Origin: Dermanyssus gallinae
Lineage: Eukaryota > Arthropoda > Arachnida > Mesostigmata > Dermanyssidae
Reading direction: 5' to 3'
Assembly: GCA_003439945.1 (NCBI GenBank)
Contig: QVRM01005926.1
Location: forward strand, 20,203-84,202
Length of the DNA stretch: 64,000 nucleotides
The position numbers were made by a program, and so were the translations under genes. The notes under the pieces were generated by a model that had not been told where the DNA came from, did no database searches, and saw only the letters and a program-made list of their open reading frames with translations. Shown in pieces: positions 39,626-52,074 of the stretch; within the stretch, counting starts at the first letter, position 1; each line of letters begins with the position of its first letter.

Positions 39626-40472
39626 GCATGTTGTTGCAAAAGTATGTTTTCGCTTTAGACAAAAACGGCATGAACGTTTGCATCAAGCCGATATATATAT
39701 ATATAGTACAGTAGTGTCCTCTTGATTGCCTAGAGTACTGGGATGAAATGTTTAGTAAAAATTGGCGACACCAAGATGATTTGTGCTAATAAAAAAGCAA
39801 AAACTGACATCAGCAGAGACTTTAGATCTTCAGCTTTCCGGCGTTACGTTGCACTTAGCAGATTCGCTACGAAATCGAGTAGAGTTTTGCACGTTCACAT
39901 CTGTGTTTAGAGCAATATTCGTACCTGTATTTTATTGATTATATATATATATATATATATACATATACCATCACTTCTAAACTTTAAAATCTTTGTTAAC
40001 CCTAAAAACATCTACTCACAAATCATGTGTTTGCTTGTTGCTGGAGGGTAACTTTCTAAGTCACCATAATACTTTAGCATTTATCAGACTACGGTTCTGC
40101 ATCTGAAGCACGAGACGCCACTGTGGGATGGTCTCTATATAGATCTTTGTGAACGCTGTCTCAATGATCGATCACACAGATCGCCATAGAGGTAGCATGC
40201 TGCCATTGCTGAACTTGGTTCTGCCAATCATATCTCGCGCATTGTAGTCCGATCTGGTTTGCTGGGGGCCAGGAACCCGCTCACGTCATGGTAGAGCCAA
40301 TCGTTGTTGTGATTTTACTCGTGTGAGCTACTGCACCCTCCGGTTAAAAATATGAAGCGAGTGATTCTTTTTGTTTAAGCAATCTCGCCTGTGGCACTTT
40401 AATCACATTGACGCGTCCCTCAGGTCCTTCTGATCGATCTGATATTTGTCGCCGACATAGACGCCACCTTCC

Positions 40473-40632
40473 GGAACGATAGGTGCGTGCGCCTCGCGAC
40501 CAGAAGAGACACATAGGTGCACGGGTTAAAGCCCCACCGTAGCGCATTTGTATTTATGGGGTCCGTCTTACGAGGCAATTCAAAAGCAGTCCCGTGGACG
40601 TTAAACGTTGGCTCAGGGTCAGCCTACAAAAA
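40473..40632 (+). mobile_element. SINE family A, copy 3
   Basis: Plus strand; GACACATAGGTGCACGGGTT, a degraded B box (GGGTTAAAGCCCC), then TATGGGGTC.GTCTTACGA and GTTGGCTCAGGGTCAGCC, all matching the reverse complement of 10215-10384. Confidence 0.75.
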
Positions 40633-40930
40633 ATTGGATAACCGCCTAGCACAATCTCCCTGAATTCAGTAAGAAACCGCTGACCGAGCTGAGCTGCGGT
40701 ACTCGTCGAACGCCTGCCACGATGTCGTGGATATTTCTCGTCCGAAAGCAGTCGTTCAAATGCTAAAGCTTGAGCCAGGCGCGGCTATGGTGGTGACAAA
40801 TATAATTTCCAATGATTTATTTGGGCCAGAGTGCGCACTAGAGTGTCACATATGGCACTGTTGCATATTGGATGGCCGCGAATAGAAGTTTGTATTAGCG
40901 CGCCATGATGATAGTGATCTCTGCCTGATT

Positions 40931-41030
40931 GGCCACAACCCGTTACAGCACTGTCGGCCACAACCCGCCACGGCACTGTCGGCCACAACCCGCCACTGCA
41001 CTGTTAGCCACAACCCGCCACTGCACGTTC
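40931..41030 (+). repeat. Four tandem 25-bp repeats
   Basis: Units start at 40931, 40956, 40981 and 41006 with core GGCCACAACCCGCCAC; units 2-4 differ by a few bases. Placed just upstream of the TATA box, as enhancer repeats often are in LTR U3 regions. Confidence 0.85.
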
Positions 41031-41060
41031 GTGCACTGTCACGTTGCCAATCGCTGGCCG

Positions 41061-41070
41061 TATATAAAAG
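41061..41070 (+). promoter_or_regulatory. TATA box of the putative LTR promoter
   Basis: TATATAAAAG followed 25-35 bp later by a pyrimidine-rich start region (GTCACCCTCTTGC). The best core promoter match noticed in the window. Confidence 0.5.
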
Positions 41071-41547
41071 GGCGTGCGCGCCATTTTGTCACCCTCTTGC
41101 TACCTCGAGCGGTCGGCGTAACGCGCACTCTGCAAACCCTTAGTCCGGCGGCGACCGGGACGTCCGACGGCGTGGCAGCGACAACGGCGTGAACGTGGCA
41201 GTGATACAGTCCTAGGGTGGTGAGTGATCGTGGTTAGCAGGAGCAGGCAGATTTCTATATATATATACATACATATATATATATTTAGTTGAATAGCGTA
41301 GCGGCATTGTTAAGTGTGTGGTCTGTGTGAGTTCTGGCGGCGAAACAGCTTCGCGCTAACCGCCGGGACATTGAGTAGAGTGTGAGCTAGGCTAGGCAAT
41401 AATACGAAGAGAGACGGCGCTGCCGTATCGCTCTCGGGCGTGTGGTGAATTATAATAAATAAGAATAGTGAGTATGTGAACCCGCGCATATTTGTCTGTC
41501 TTCATTCTACGGTTCCGTTGGCAACAGGCACATTCAACCGCTCATCG

Positions 41548-41562
41548 TGAATAACGTTATCT
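41548..41562. repeat. Target-site duplication, 3' side of the LINE
   Basis: TGAATAACGTTATCT, identical to 44418-44432; bases outside the 15 differ on both sides. Confidence 0.85.
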
Positions 41563-44417
41563 CATCGTATTTATTTCACTCATATTGAGTATACATATAA
41601 CATGAACAATTATACATATTATACAATTATACACTCAGCTGCTCGCGGCATGTTATTCGAGAGGCAGTGCAGTGATCTCTTCGCAAGGGCCAGGCAGGCA
41701 GATGCATGAAACTTAGTACACGCCTGAGAGCATAGTCGACAGACGCACTCGGTGTACTCTTCGTGGAAGCTCGTATTCGAACAAACCAGGTGATGATAGC
41801 CATGAACTATGTATCTGGTATAGACGTGGCGATTGTCACACGCAAGACCAGACCAGAGGTGAGAGGCCCTGAAAACATCCAGGTCTCCGACCTCTCGTTG
41901 GACTTCTTCAACTTTATTTTCCCATTCCGAGATAAAGCTCTCGAATGGTACTGTACGCGGCGTCTTCAACCTCAATCGAATTATCTCAACAACTAGTGCA
42001 CAGCCTGACATTAGGTACACAAAGCGGCTCCTTGCCCGCATTGACAGGCAAAGTACTCGCTTCATGTACATTGTAAAACACCTTTCAAGCAAACCAAAGT
42101 TTGCCCGAGTGAGGTGTTCCCATACTCTGTCAAGACCATACATCAGCGCCGGAACAACCTTGAGGTAGAAAAGCGCCACTGCCGTCGGGACGGACAGTCG
42201 CTGGACATCGTCTATTTCTCCATAAAGAGAAATTAGGGCTGTGCGCGCTGTCTCGACGATGTGAGCAGTGAAGGTCGTCCCAGTATAATGAAGCCGAAGC
42301 CCCAGATACCGGAAAGAGTTAACGAATTCCAAGGATTGGCCGCCGCAACGTATAACGTCTTTAGCAGCCAATCGACCTCCTCTTCTGAATTTCATAGCCT
42401 TGGTCTTCATGGCGTTTATTTCCAGCCCTCTTGAGACAAGGAACACCTCCGCCAGAGAAGTGATGCGCTTGATGGCACCCAGGTCGTAATGAGCGACCAC
42501 TATGTCATCTGCGTACATCACAACTGTGGCCTTCTGGAACTCTTGTCGAATATAATAAACAAAATCGGCAAGCAGAAGAGTGAAGGAGACGCAGCTCAAT
42601 GGGTCGCCTTGCGGGGTTCCCACATTTTGCCTTACCTGCAACACTTCCTGCTCACCTTGTACCAGTAAAGTGTCCTCATCAAAGAAACTGGAAATTACGC
42701 TTAGAAGAGAGCCACCAACCCCTGCGTATCGGAATGACTTCACCAAAAGATCTCGAGGTGTTTTGTCGAAAGCCTTGACGCAGTCTATAAAGACTGCATA
42801 CAAATGGCCTCCGGGCTTTGCCACAGCTCGCTCTATCTCTGACTGAAGCACATGGATTGCATCACGCGTTCCTCGACCTCTTCGAAAGCCGAATTGCTCC
42901 GGTGGAAGGGTCTGGTCGACAACGTACTCGATCCGTTTTATAACCAATTTGCAGAAGATCTTCTTCAGCGTCCTTTCAGACGCTATACCGCGGTATAAGT
43001 TTGGGTCTCGTCTGTCATCACCATGCTTACCCTTAAATAAAAGAGAAAGCCTGGCGATATGCCAGGCTCCTGGCATTTGTCCCCTCTTCATGATCTCGTT
43101 GAAGAAATCACAAAGATGGTTTGCCAAAAGTGGCTCAGACTGCACCCATTGCTCATAGTACACTGGCCCCGCACTCTTTCCTCTCGGAAGAGAGTGCAGA
43201 ACCTGACTTACTTCTTCTACCTCAAAGGGCAGATTCATAGTATCCTGCTCCAATGTGAGCGGATGCTCAATTATTGGAGCCAGGCGTACCGTCTCGCGGT
43301 TATATAGAAGACCGGTCAGGTGACTCGTTACCTGTTCGTCGCTGAGCAGGTGGTTCGCCCCCCTACGAGGCCGTACGACGTAGGCTGAGGGCTTGCGCTC
43401 CGCTCTTTCGAGCAGTCGGATTTCTTCCCGCCTAGCGTATTCACGCTTGTGGTCAAGGCATAGCTTTATGTAAGCTTTTCTACTATTGAACTAGTCAAGC
43501 CTGCGTCTGGCTAGCAGCTGTGGTGGTGCCTTTACCCTCGCTTGGCGCAAAAGCTCGAGCACCCCACGGTGGGCGAGATAGCAAGCCTGAGAAAACCACT
43601 GTCGTGATCTCCTCTGCCCCGGTCTCTTCCACCTGACTGCACTTCTCATGATTCTCTCTAGCAGTTCACAACAAGTATCCACATCACAGCTCATCTCGAG
43701 GCTATCAACCTCTAATAGTGAAAGGTCAACACGCCTCGTGGCAACCAGGTGTGGGTCGCCTTGCTGCTTAAACCAGATATCTGGAATATTTGCGACTGCA
43801 GACACCGGTAGGTGCTTCCTTGCAGTCACCTCGAGAACATCGAAGCTTTCAACTTCGCCATCGACAAGGTTTGGAAACAGTAGGTCAATGGTGCTGCTTC
43901 CGTTATGACTTATATACGTGTGGTCTTCGCGTGCATTTGCACATCTCAGACTAAAGTATTCCATCAACTGGAGCAGCACCTCTCCTTTATCGTTAGTAGC
44001 TCCACCATCGATACGGGCATTGAAGTCGCCACCGACGATGGTTGGCATAGACAGGTCGAAACCTGATATACCGGAACTCACCGTGTCAGCGACCTCTGCC
44101 GAGTCAAGATGTGGGGGGAGGTAGAACACGGCTATGTTCACCCTCATAGACGAGAGACCCACATAGAAATCGTTCTTCCTCACACATTGCGCCGGCGGTA
44201 AACGTTTATGTAGGTAGATTGATAATCCACCCACTGGTCTACCACGGCCTCCAGCAGGTAGAACTGCCAGCTGGTGGAACCCTCGCATATTATTGATATG
44301 CAGTTCCTCCCGCTGGTAGGTCTCCGTAAGGCGTGCAATGTTCACCGACGTAAGCATGTCAACTGGCGCTAGGTCTATTGCTCCTCTTAGTCCCTCACAG
44401 TTCCAAAGAAGCAGCCA
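41563..44417 (-). mobile_element. 5'-truncated non-LTR retrotransposon (LINE) insertion
   Basis: The element is flanked by a perfect 15-bp target-site duplication, TGAATAACGTTATCT, at 41548-41562 and 44418-44432. The 5' end begins exactly at the Trp codon that opens the endonuclease, so ORF1 and the 5' UTR are missing, as expected from incomplete target-primed reverse transcription. The 3' UTR is only 56 nt, AT-rich, and has no poly(A) tail. The single nonsense codon and intact duplication point to a recent insertion. Confidence 0.92.
41619..44417 (-). pseudogene. LINE ORF2: APE endonuclease plus reverse transcriptase, one in-frame TAG
   Basis: One reading frame of 933 codons (with stop) on the minus strand, 44417 down to TAA 41619-41621, interrupted once by TAG at 43491-43493. 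The endonuclease begins WLLLWNCEGLRGA at the extreme 5' end, with GGDFNARIDGG near 44014-44031 and STIDLLF near 43880; these match the Asn, Asp and Ser/Asp blocks of APE-type LINE nucleases. The RT carries FGFRRGRGTRDA, motif A FIDCVKAFD (about 42765-42791), motif B GTPQGDPLS (about 42598-42621) and YADD (42504-42515). A C-terminal CX2CX7HX3C finger (CRLC...HASAC) ends the protein. No ORF1 and no RNase H were seen. The LINE clade is not assigned. Confidence 0.93.
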
Positions 44418-44432
44418 TGAATAACGTTATCT
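44418..44432. repeat. Target-site duplication, 5' side of the LINE
   Basis: TGAATAACGTTATCT, identical to 41548-41562, directly abutting the first Trp codon of the truncated LINE. Confidence 0.85.
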
Positions 44433-44734
44433 AAATAGTGCGAAGAGTTCGCCAGCCTGCCCGTATAGAGCTCCCCCTTCCGTGATAAATTTTTACAACC
44501 TGTACGCGTTCCTCCGTTAAGTAATGTTCCATTTGGAATTTCTCAGCCGAACCTCGATTTGTTTACACTTAGCGATCTGCGAAGAGTGCGACTCTGAGCA
44601 CGGGAATATTTCAAAGACATAACGTCCATATATATATATATAGCGAGTTTAGGTAATTTCTTATTAATTATCTAAGAGCAATTCCGGCATTAAAATAGTA
44701 ATATATTGTATGATCGAGCTATGTTAGGATAACA

Positions 44735-44829
<95 letters not shown>

Positions 44830-45783
44830 GAGCGTGAGCGTTGTTGTCACCCGCACAGGCTTCTGTTACGATTATTAATGGCTGCCCATACACTAATCGT
44901 GTGGAAAGAAGAACCGCAACAACAAAAACAACAAGAAGAGCAACATCTGTTTGCAGTTTAGTATTCAAATCGGTTTCCCTTTCCCTTATTCCTTTCCGCG
45001 CGCGCGCTTTCGCTCTCTCTATCTCTCTCTCTGTGTCTTTCTTTATATCGCTGTTCGAGCTTTTTGTGTTTGTGACTTCTCTTAGCAAGCCACTCATTCA
45101 TCACCTGTTCTTCTTGCATGAACGTCCCTGTCTTGCCGCCTCTGCTCTGTTCCAATCGGCAGTCCTTGACCTGTATCGTTGGAACGCCGCGCAAACGTGA
45201 TCATGATGAGGGTCGACCACGATGCCGGTAGTGGTGCCAACAAACAATATTGTGTTGGATCTGAGGGCGAAGATGGTAAAACCGATGATCATACAGAGAT
45301 GACGATGATTGTTCATGTTGATGATGATAATAATGATGATAGTGGTGGTGGTGGTGATAGTGGTGAGAATGATGGTTATGGCTGACTGATACCGTGTTTA
45401 CCTCATTGACAGACGTGACTGCGAGCCGAAATAGCACAACACATCTTACCTACCTGCCTGTTTGTCTGTCTGCCTGCTTTCTAGCACGCTTGCCCGTTCG
45501 CCGTTCGACTAGAAGACGACCACATCAACAACAACACGACGGCGACGGTAACACGAAAGTTTAATAGCGCACCACCTTCTAGCGAGAGACGAAATGCAGC
45601 CGCTGCATCATCAACAATAACACTAACTACAACAACAACAACAACATTAACTACGACAACAACACCACTAACATCAACAACAACAACAATAGCAACACTA
45701 GCAACAACAATAGAACCAGCGACAGCAGCTGATCACTGAGCCGGCAGTTAGAACAGGTGGCCGTTCATTGCACACGCGCCACC
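44433..45783 (+). other. Region between the LINE and AGA
   Basis: Holds a CT/TA compound repeat, a GAT/GGT-rich tract (45310-45370) and a CAA-rich block (45600-45720) that probably lies in the AGA 5' UTR or promoter. No TATA box was recognised. Confidence 0.4.
44733..44829. repeat. (CT)n-(TA)n compound microsatellite
   Basis: CT then TA repeats with one AATA break. Confidence 0.9.
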
Positions 45784-46210
45784 ATGGCCGCAACCCACCA
45801 ACCGTCACCAGGACAGCAACAACTGCGACACCAGCGACAGCGACGACAACACCTGCCTTTGCGGTCGAGCGTACAGCTGGGCGCAGCAAAGGTGGCGGCG
45901 TTGGCGTTGTTTGGGGTCGTGCTCGGCGCGGTGCAGTTGGCGGGCGGCCATGCGCAGGCGTCGAGTTCGGCTGCGCTGCCACCCACGGGAGCCGCCCCGC
46001 CGTCGCCACCCACGGCGCCCCTACACGTCACAAGGAACGGTCTGCCGGTCGTCATCAACACGTGGGCGTTCAGCGAGGCCGCCCGTGAGGCGTGGCGGAC
46101 ACTGCTGAGGGGCGGCAGCTCGCTGGACGCCGTCGAGGAGGGCTGCAGCCACTGCGAGGAGCTGCAGTGCGACGGCACGGTCGGCTTCGGTGGGAGCCCC
46201 GATGAGAATG
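45784..46210 (+). CDS. AGA: AGA exon 1
   Basis: The ATG at 45784 sits in an ideal context (CGCCACCATGG), which decides the start over the in-frame GTG at 45757. Encodes the leader, signal sequence, NTWAF and the GGSxLDAVExGC and GFGGSPDEN blocks. Ends phase 1 at donor GTTAGT (46211). Confidence 0.93.
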
Positions 46211-49200
46211 GTTAGTCAGCCACCTAGACAAGCAGTGTCTCTGTTAATCAGTCAATCATTCGATCAATCGATATAACTGATCTTGATTATGAGCTTAAGT
46301 ATGCTGTCAACTATTCATATCCAGAAACGTGCGTTAAAACTAGTCGTTAGCAGTCGTTAATGGCCTTCTTCTTACGTAATGTACCTGTGAGGTTGGCGAT
46401 TGAGCTAGTGTTGGCCCTATGTTTAAGTTAGCAGTCGCTAAGCGCGGCTTGTTGGGGAAGCAGCGATGCAACGGTACAACTTTCACACATGCGCATATGT
46501 ACGCTCACAACATGTGAGCGTACATATGCGTGCACACGTTCCCAAGTGGTCGTCTTTGCACACCGTGCTTGGCCACGTTCATCACCTCGCATAGCTATTG
46601 CGCATAGTTAAAGACAACCGATGACAACTGTCGAGAGTTCGACAATTGCCACATATATACATAATGTGTATATATTGTAGAGTGATAGTATATATATATA
46701 TATATTGTAGAGTGATAGTATATATATATATTGTAGAGTGATAGTATATATATATATATATACGCATTTTCATGTGTGTATAATTTATGTATACATGGCA
46801 TAGAACAACACGTACTTTATATTCAGGATTTCATACATTGCATTCCTTTAGGCATCTAAGCTATATAGAAATAGATTTTGAGGCAAAGAAAAGCTCACTC
46901 CTATATTCTAGCGGCAATTGATTCCATACTGATATTGCTATTGAAATGTGTATTCAAAAGTTATTATCAGAGGCCTAATCACAACTATTCCACTGTTTCA
47001 CTATCCGAAGAATTTCTTGTTCCCAGAGTCATGCGGCCTGAGACTCAGAGGATGGTAGAGACTGGTTGCACTATAGTTACTACGGCTAGGAGCCAGCCAT
47101 AACACCGCGCGCCGATGTAACCGTGACGGAGCTAAGGAAGCAAGTGTGTTCTTTTCCCCGGCTATGTCTTATTTATTGAGCGGCAAGATGTGCTGGCACC
47201 TACCTAAAAGTAGTGCCAATTTCCTCAGGAAAAATTGCCCGCCGGAAAACCTTAAATACTACGCAACCTAGTATCACCACAGATTTGATACCAAAAAGGT
47301 CGTCGTGAACAGCGCTCGGCCTAAATGTGTTAGTTTTCGCGCTGTGAGTGGTCATAGGGTCGTATGATTTTGAAGTATTAAATGGGAAAGCTAAAAAGAG
47401 AACGTCGATATTTGCGAGTTCGCTTCTAAACGATCATGTCACATTTTCCAGCCGGCGTCGTATATCTTTCAGACACCAAGAAAGAAGCCTCACGAACACA
47501 GCGGTGTGTTTAGTTTCTCTATAGGAGGACTCCTTGTCCCGCAATCGCACATTTTATGCTCCAGTGTCATCCAAATAGGCAAAAAGCTGCCTCGAGGATA
47601 AGCTCGACTGGTAGCACTTCTCGTACGCCCTTGCGTAGTGAGTTAATCATATTACCTTGTAACCCTAATCTCAGGATGTGCACGGAAGCTGGATTCTCGA
47701 AAGGCTTCCTCTAGTAGAGCAGAGGTTCGCGAGCATTCAATGAGATAAAATACTTTGCCTTTGAACGCTTTCTGTGGGCAGGTGCGCCAGACTTTAGCAT
47801 GGGAAAACGATGCCGTTGTGCGGGGAAAATCGGCTGGGAGAAATTTAGACATTTAAACATTGGGATACAATTATAACAAATAATGTTCTAGGAGCGTTAT
47901 ATACAGTTTTACACGAATCTGTATGGGCTATTTTTAGTAGTGAATGTAATTAAGTCGCATAAAAAAAATATAAATATATATATTTAGCGCGCAGAATGAG
48001 CAACTAGGTCGACGAGCAGCAACGCCGTGAAGCATTTTATATATTCTTCTAAATTATACTGAAATAAAGCAATTTATATATATATATATATATATATTCG
48101 CCTCTTAAAAAAAAAAATTATATATATATATATATATATATACATTTGTCATATAAAGCCAGCTTATTTATAACTAGATGGCGCATTCCACAGGGGAAAC
48201 AACGCTCGATGCCATGATCATGTACGGACCAAACCACAATGTTGGCGCGGTGGCGCAGCTTCGCCGAGTCAAACAGGCAATGCGCGTTGCCCGTAAAGTA
48301 CTCGAGCACACTTCGCACACGCTCCTCGCCGGAGACCTCGCTACGGAGTTTGCAAAAATGATGGGCTTTGAGGAGACCAGTCTCAGCACTGATAAATCGA
48401 GGTATAACGATACTTAAACTTGTTTCCCGAATTGCGTGAAATGTGGTCAGACAAAAGCATATAGTTTCTATTTAAACGAAACATATTTTGTTTCGAAACT
48501 GCACTGTGCAACTGCAATTGAGTTCTCTATGAAAGCAGTAATTGATTAGCAATAGGAAATCTCTAGGGATTATACAATACATAACGCATTCACAAACGGT
48601 GAAAGTACAGTAATACAATATATTATTGTATTACTGCACTTCATTCAAGCCTTTGGCTATCTTTAAAATACTTTCAAAACCACCACTCCAGATGAAAATT
48701 GCATAACACCTACACAGGTACAAGGAGCTCTTTGCAACCCAAGGGTTGGGCACGGTGGGGATTCGAATCAAGCCTTATACGCCGTTAGTGCGAAAAGTAT
48801 CGCATAAAGTTTTGACACCTCAATGTCTATGTAAGGCCATTGTCATTGTTATGATAGGCATTCATGAAGTCCAAAGCCTTACAATAATACCCTTTGCAAT
48901 GGGAGCGAGAACCACGTTGGTCCAGTCCACTAATGGATGACGGAAACCCCTAGCGCTTTCTGTAGTGCTCTTAGCATTGAAAAACTCATTTGGCTTGAGT
49001 TTACTACTAGTCCAAATGTGTTGAAGATAGCAACAATCTTAACAACCTTTGAAATGTCCCTACTGAAGCCCACTTTAAAGTTTAAAGAGTCCATTCGGGT
49101 TTCCAATTGAGTCCAGGATAACCTTATAGATGATCTGTTACGGTTTGTCTTTAACCAACAAAATACGATCGAAACTAGCCAGCTACTACTTTCGAATTCA

Positions 49201-52038
49201 TAAGTTCTCTGAGACATAAATCCTTCTCACTTTGTGAGTTTGGCGATTTTAGCAACTCGCGAAACTCACAAAATCGACCACTCACCTCGCTCTGTGATGC
49301 ACACAACTCTAACACACACACGCAACCACGAACTCGATTCCAGGACAATCTATAACTTGTGGAAGAACGCGTCATGTCAGCCGAACTTCTGGCTTAGCGT
49401 CAAGCCCGACCCGAAGACGTCCTGCGGCCCATACGTACCCCTTTCCTTAGAAGTTGAACGTAAGCGATGGACACCAAAATCCGCGAACAGCGATGCGTCG
49501 AACAGCGAGGCAGCAGCTCCCCGCCCAATTGACAACAGTAACGGAGACGGCAGCACTCGAATCTTTGACACGCAAAACACGCCAGCCGTGTCGGAATGGA
49601 ACCACGACACAATTGGGATGATTGTGATCGACCGATACGGCATCGTCTCCGGAGGAACGTCCACCAACGGTCTTTCCCATAAGATCCCCGGACGGGTCGG
49701 CGATTCGCCAGTGCCTGGTAGGTTCACTGCTCATTCATTGCGTAGGCAGGCATATTTTTAGAGAACGAACAAATTCCGCCAGTCAATTTAACGATTTGTG
49801 GTACAAGCGGTTTTCTAGTGTAAGTAAGCGAACAAAAAGCAAAAAGCAGAACATAGTTATTGACTTTTATAAAAACGTGTTCACCCTTTTTTTTCTTAAA
49901 TTGTTTATCATAAGGGTAACGTCATACGTTTCAACGTCGTTTTTAGACTCTTGTTACGGTTGCTGATCATGTTTTTGCTTTTCAGCCTTGTTGTTGCTAT
50001 TGTCGTTGCTATACCGTATAAACGTTTCTGTTGTGTCGTCAAACTTGTCGCGGGGAAAGTAGAAATCTGACTGAGGTTGGCTTGGGTGATGCTATTTATT
50101 TCCTACTTTCGCTTTTTTGCTTTTCAGGTGCAGGAGCGTACGTCGATCAAGAGGTCGGTGGAGCCGCGGCGACCGGAGATGGCGACATCATGATGAGGTT
50201 TTTACCGTCGTACCAGGCCGTCGAATACATGCGACAAGGGTAGGTGACTTTTGATGTCTTTGATTGCAGACGATACAACAGCAGTGGAGAGGGAGTCTAT
50301 TCTGCCTTACCGAAGTAAGGTTCCGTTAGGCAATCAGTTATCCTGTGTGGCGGCGTGGTCTAGGGGTGGGCTAGTACGCTAGTCATGGTTGTCATCTACC
50401 GGGATGTCGCCGGTTTGACCCCCGATGCTAATCGAATTCTCTTCGAGCGACGCTCATTGAAAATAGCTCATACTACTAGATAACTCTTAAACCGCTCAGG
50501 GTCAGCGGACATGCTGCTACACGGACTGTTGAGGAGACTCTAGATATCTCAACATGTCCGGCTTTCAGTGCACTGAAGATGCACCGCACGGCGATATTAA
50601 GCTCGTAGGGGATGTAGGATGGCCTGGAATGAAAAGCAACCTCCCTAAAAATGACAATGATTTATTCTGGCTTTGGTGGTGTACTGCAAGTCTGCAGCTT
50701 GAGTTTTTTTTAGAGGCGCTACTAAGACAAGTGTTTGCTTGTGTATTGTAGTTGCAGTACTGCTTCATAGGAATTATGTCACATCAAAGGCAAACACCTA
50801 GCGGAAACAGCATGATAGTTACGGTCGATGTTCGTCGGCTTTCCAAGGCAAATATGTTATTAATATAATGGCTCATTCATTTAAGAGAAGAAAAAAAGGA
50901 AGTGCGTGTTATAGCTTACTAAGGTTAAGCCTGTGTAGTATTGCTGCTTTCCAATACGGAACCGATACGCGCCATTCTGCCACGACCAGCCAGCGTAACA
51001 TACTTTGACTCATTAGCACAGTACAAGTGACGTCCTGGAACGTCGATTATTTTCGATCGATATGATTTTAGATTTGAGTTTCTCAATCAGCTCAGACCTT
51101 GTAAAAAATTAAAGCTGCGAGCCTGCAAAGGCCGAACCGCACAGTTTTATGTATACATTTGTAGTGTATGTAAGAATGTGTGTATTAGTATGCATACAGT
51201 AAGCGGATCAAAAAGTTCGTAGCATGAAATGCAACCAATAAACGGATAATGATCACGTACCTTGTAAACAGACAGAGATCACTCACCTTGTTCGGTATAG
51301 TCCCCCTAAAGTTCAATAAAAATGGTCCAACGATCCTCGATAGCTTTTATACCACGAGTAAAATATTCAGAATCTCCAAACCCAAAATACTCGTCTACGG
51401 CGCATATCACATTATTGTTGCTCTAATATCTCTTTGCGTAGAAATAACAGCCTTTCGTTTGGGAGTAAACACGTGGATCCAGGTTTCGCCGGCGGTTACG
51501 AATCGGTTCAACATTTTGTGCGGATTTCTTTAAAAAGTTTCAAATAGCTCTTCGAAATGGACACTCGCCTCCGTTTTGTTTTCCAGCTTAATTGTGAGCT
51601 CATGTAGCAGTCACTTTGATTTCCCTTTACGTGCATAAATGCTGATGCAATACTTAATGTACCACTAGCGAATGCCCACCTTCTCCGCTATTTCACAAGT
51701 GTTTATTCACAACTGTACAGTACTCTTTCTGCTTCACTGTCAGTGGAGGGTCTGACATGTAACGATTGCGCGACCTGATACAAACGCAATTCGTATAGTA
51801 GTTACGTTTGTCGGTTCCGAAAAACGTTTCTCGCGGGGCTGTTGTCGGCATGGATTTTTTTTTAATTGTAGACGGGGAATTCTACAAAACGTTTCATCCA
51901 CCTAGTACTTGTTTACATTCTATTTTTTATAATGTATATATGCAATGTCGTAATGTAGATATATAGATATAGGACTACATTTTCACGCCGAAACAATTGT
52001 TCACTTCAAAGTGCTAACGTAAAAAGTTAAATAAAGAA

Positions 52039-52074
<36 letters not shown>

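Larger units (their letters stand above)
40853..41526 (+). mobile_element. Probable solo LTR of an LTR retrotransposon
   Basis: Begins TGTCACATATGG and can be read to GGCAACA, giving TGT...ACA ends about 674 bp apart. Inside, in LTR order, are four 25-bp tandem repeats (40931-41030), a TATA box (TATATAAAAG, 41061-41070) and AATAAA (41454-41459). No gag-pol coding and no second LTR were found nearby, and I could not confirm a target-site duplication, so the edges are uncertain. The alternative is an ordinary gene promoter. Confidence 0.42.
46211..48193 (+). other. AGA intron 1
   Basis: 1,983 bp, GT-AG. Holds a perfect palindrome at 46492-46530, a three-copy minisatellite at 46675-46762, a fragment related to the foldback element of 6347-6968 at about 47500-47575, and two short (TA)n tracts near 48077-48141. 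No coding content was seen. Confidence 0.7.

Noticed and set aside
48930..49217. Possible gypsy-type RT fragment (GLVVN-like motif), minus strand
   Set aside because: Only one short resemblance; neighbouring RT motifs are absent.
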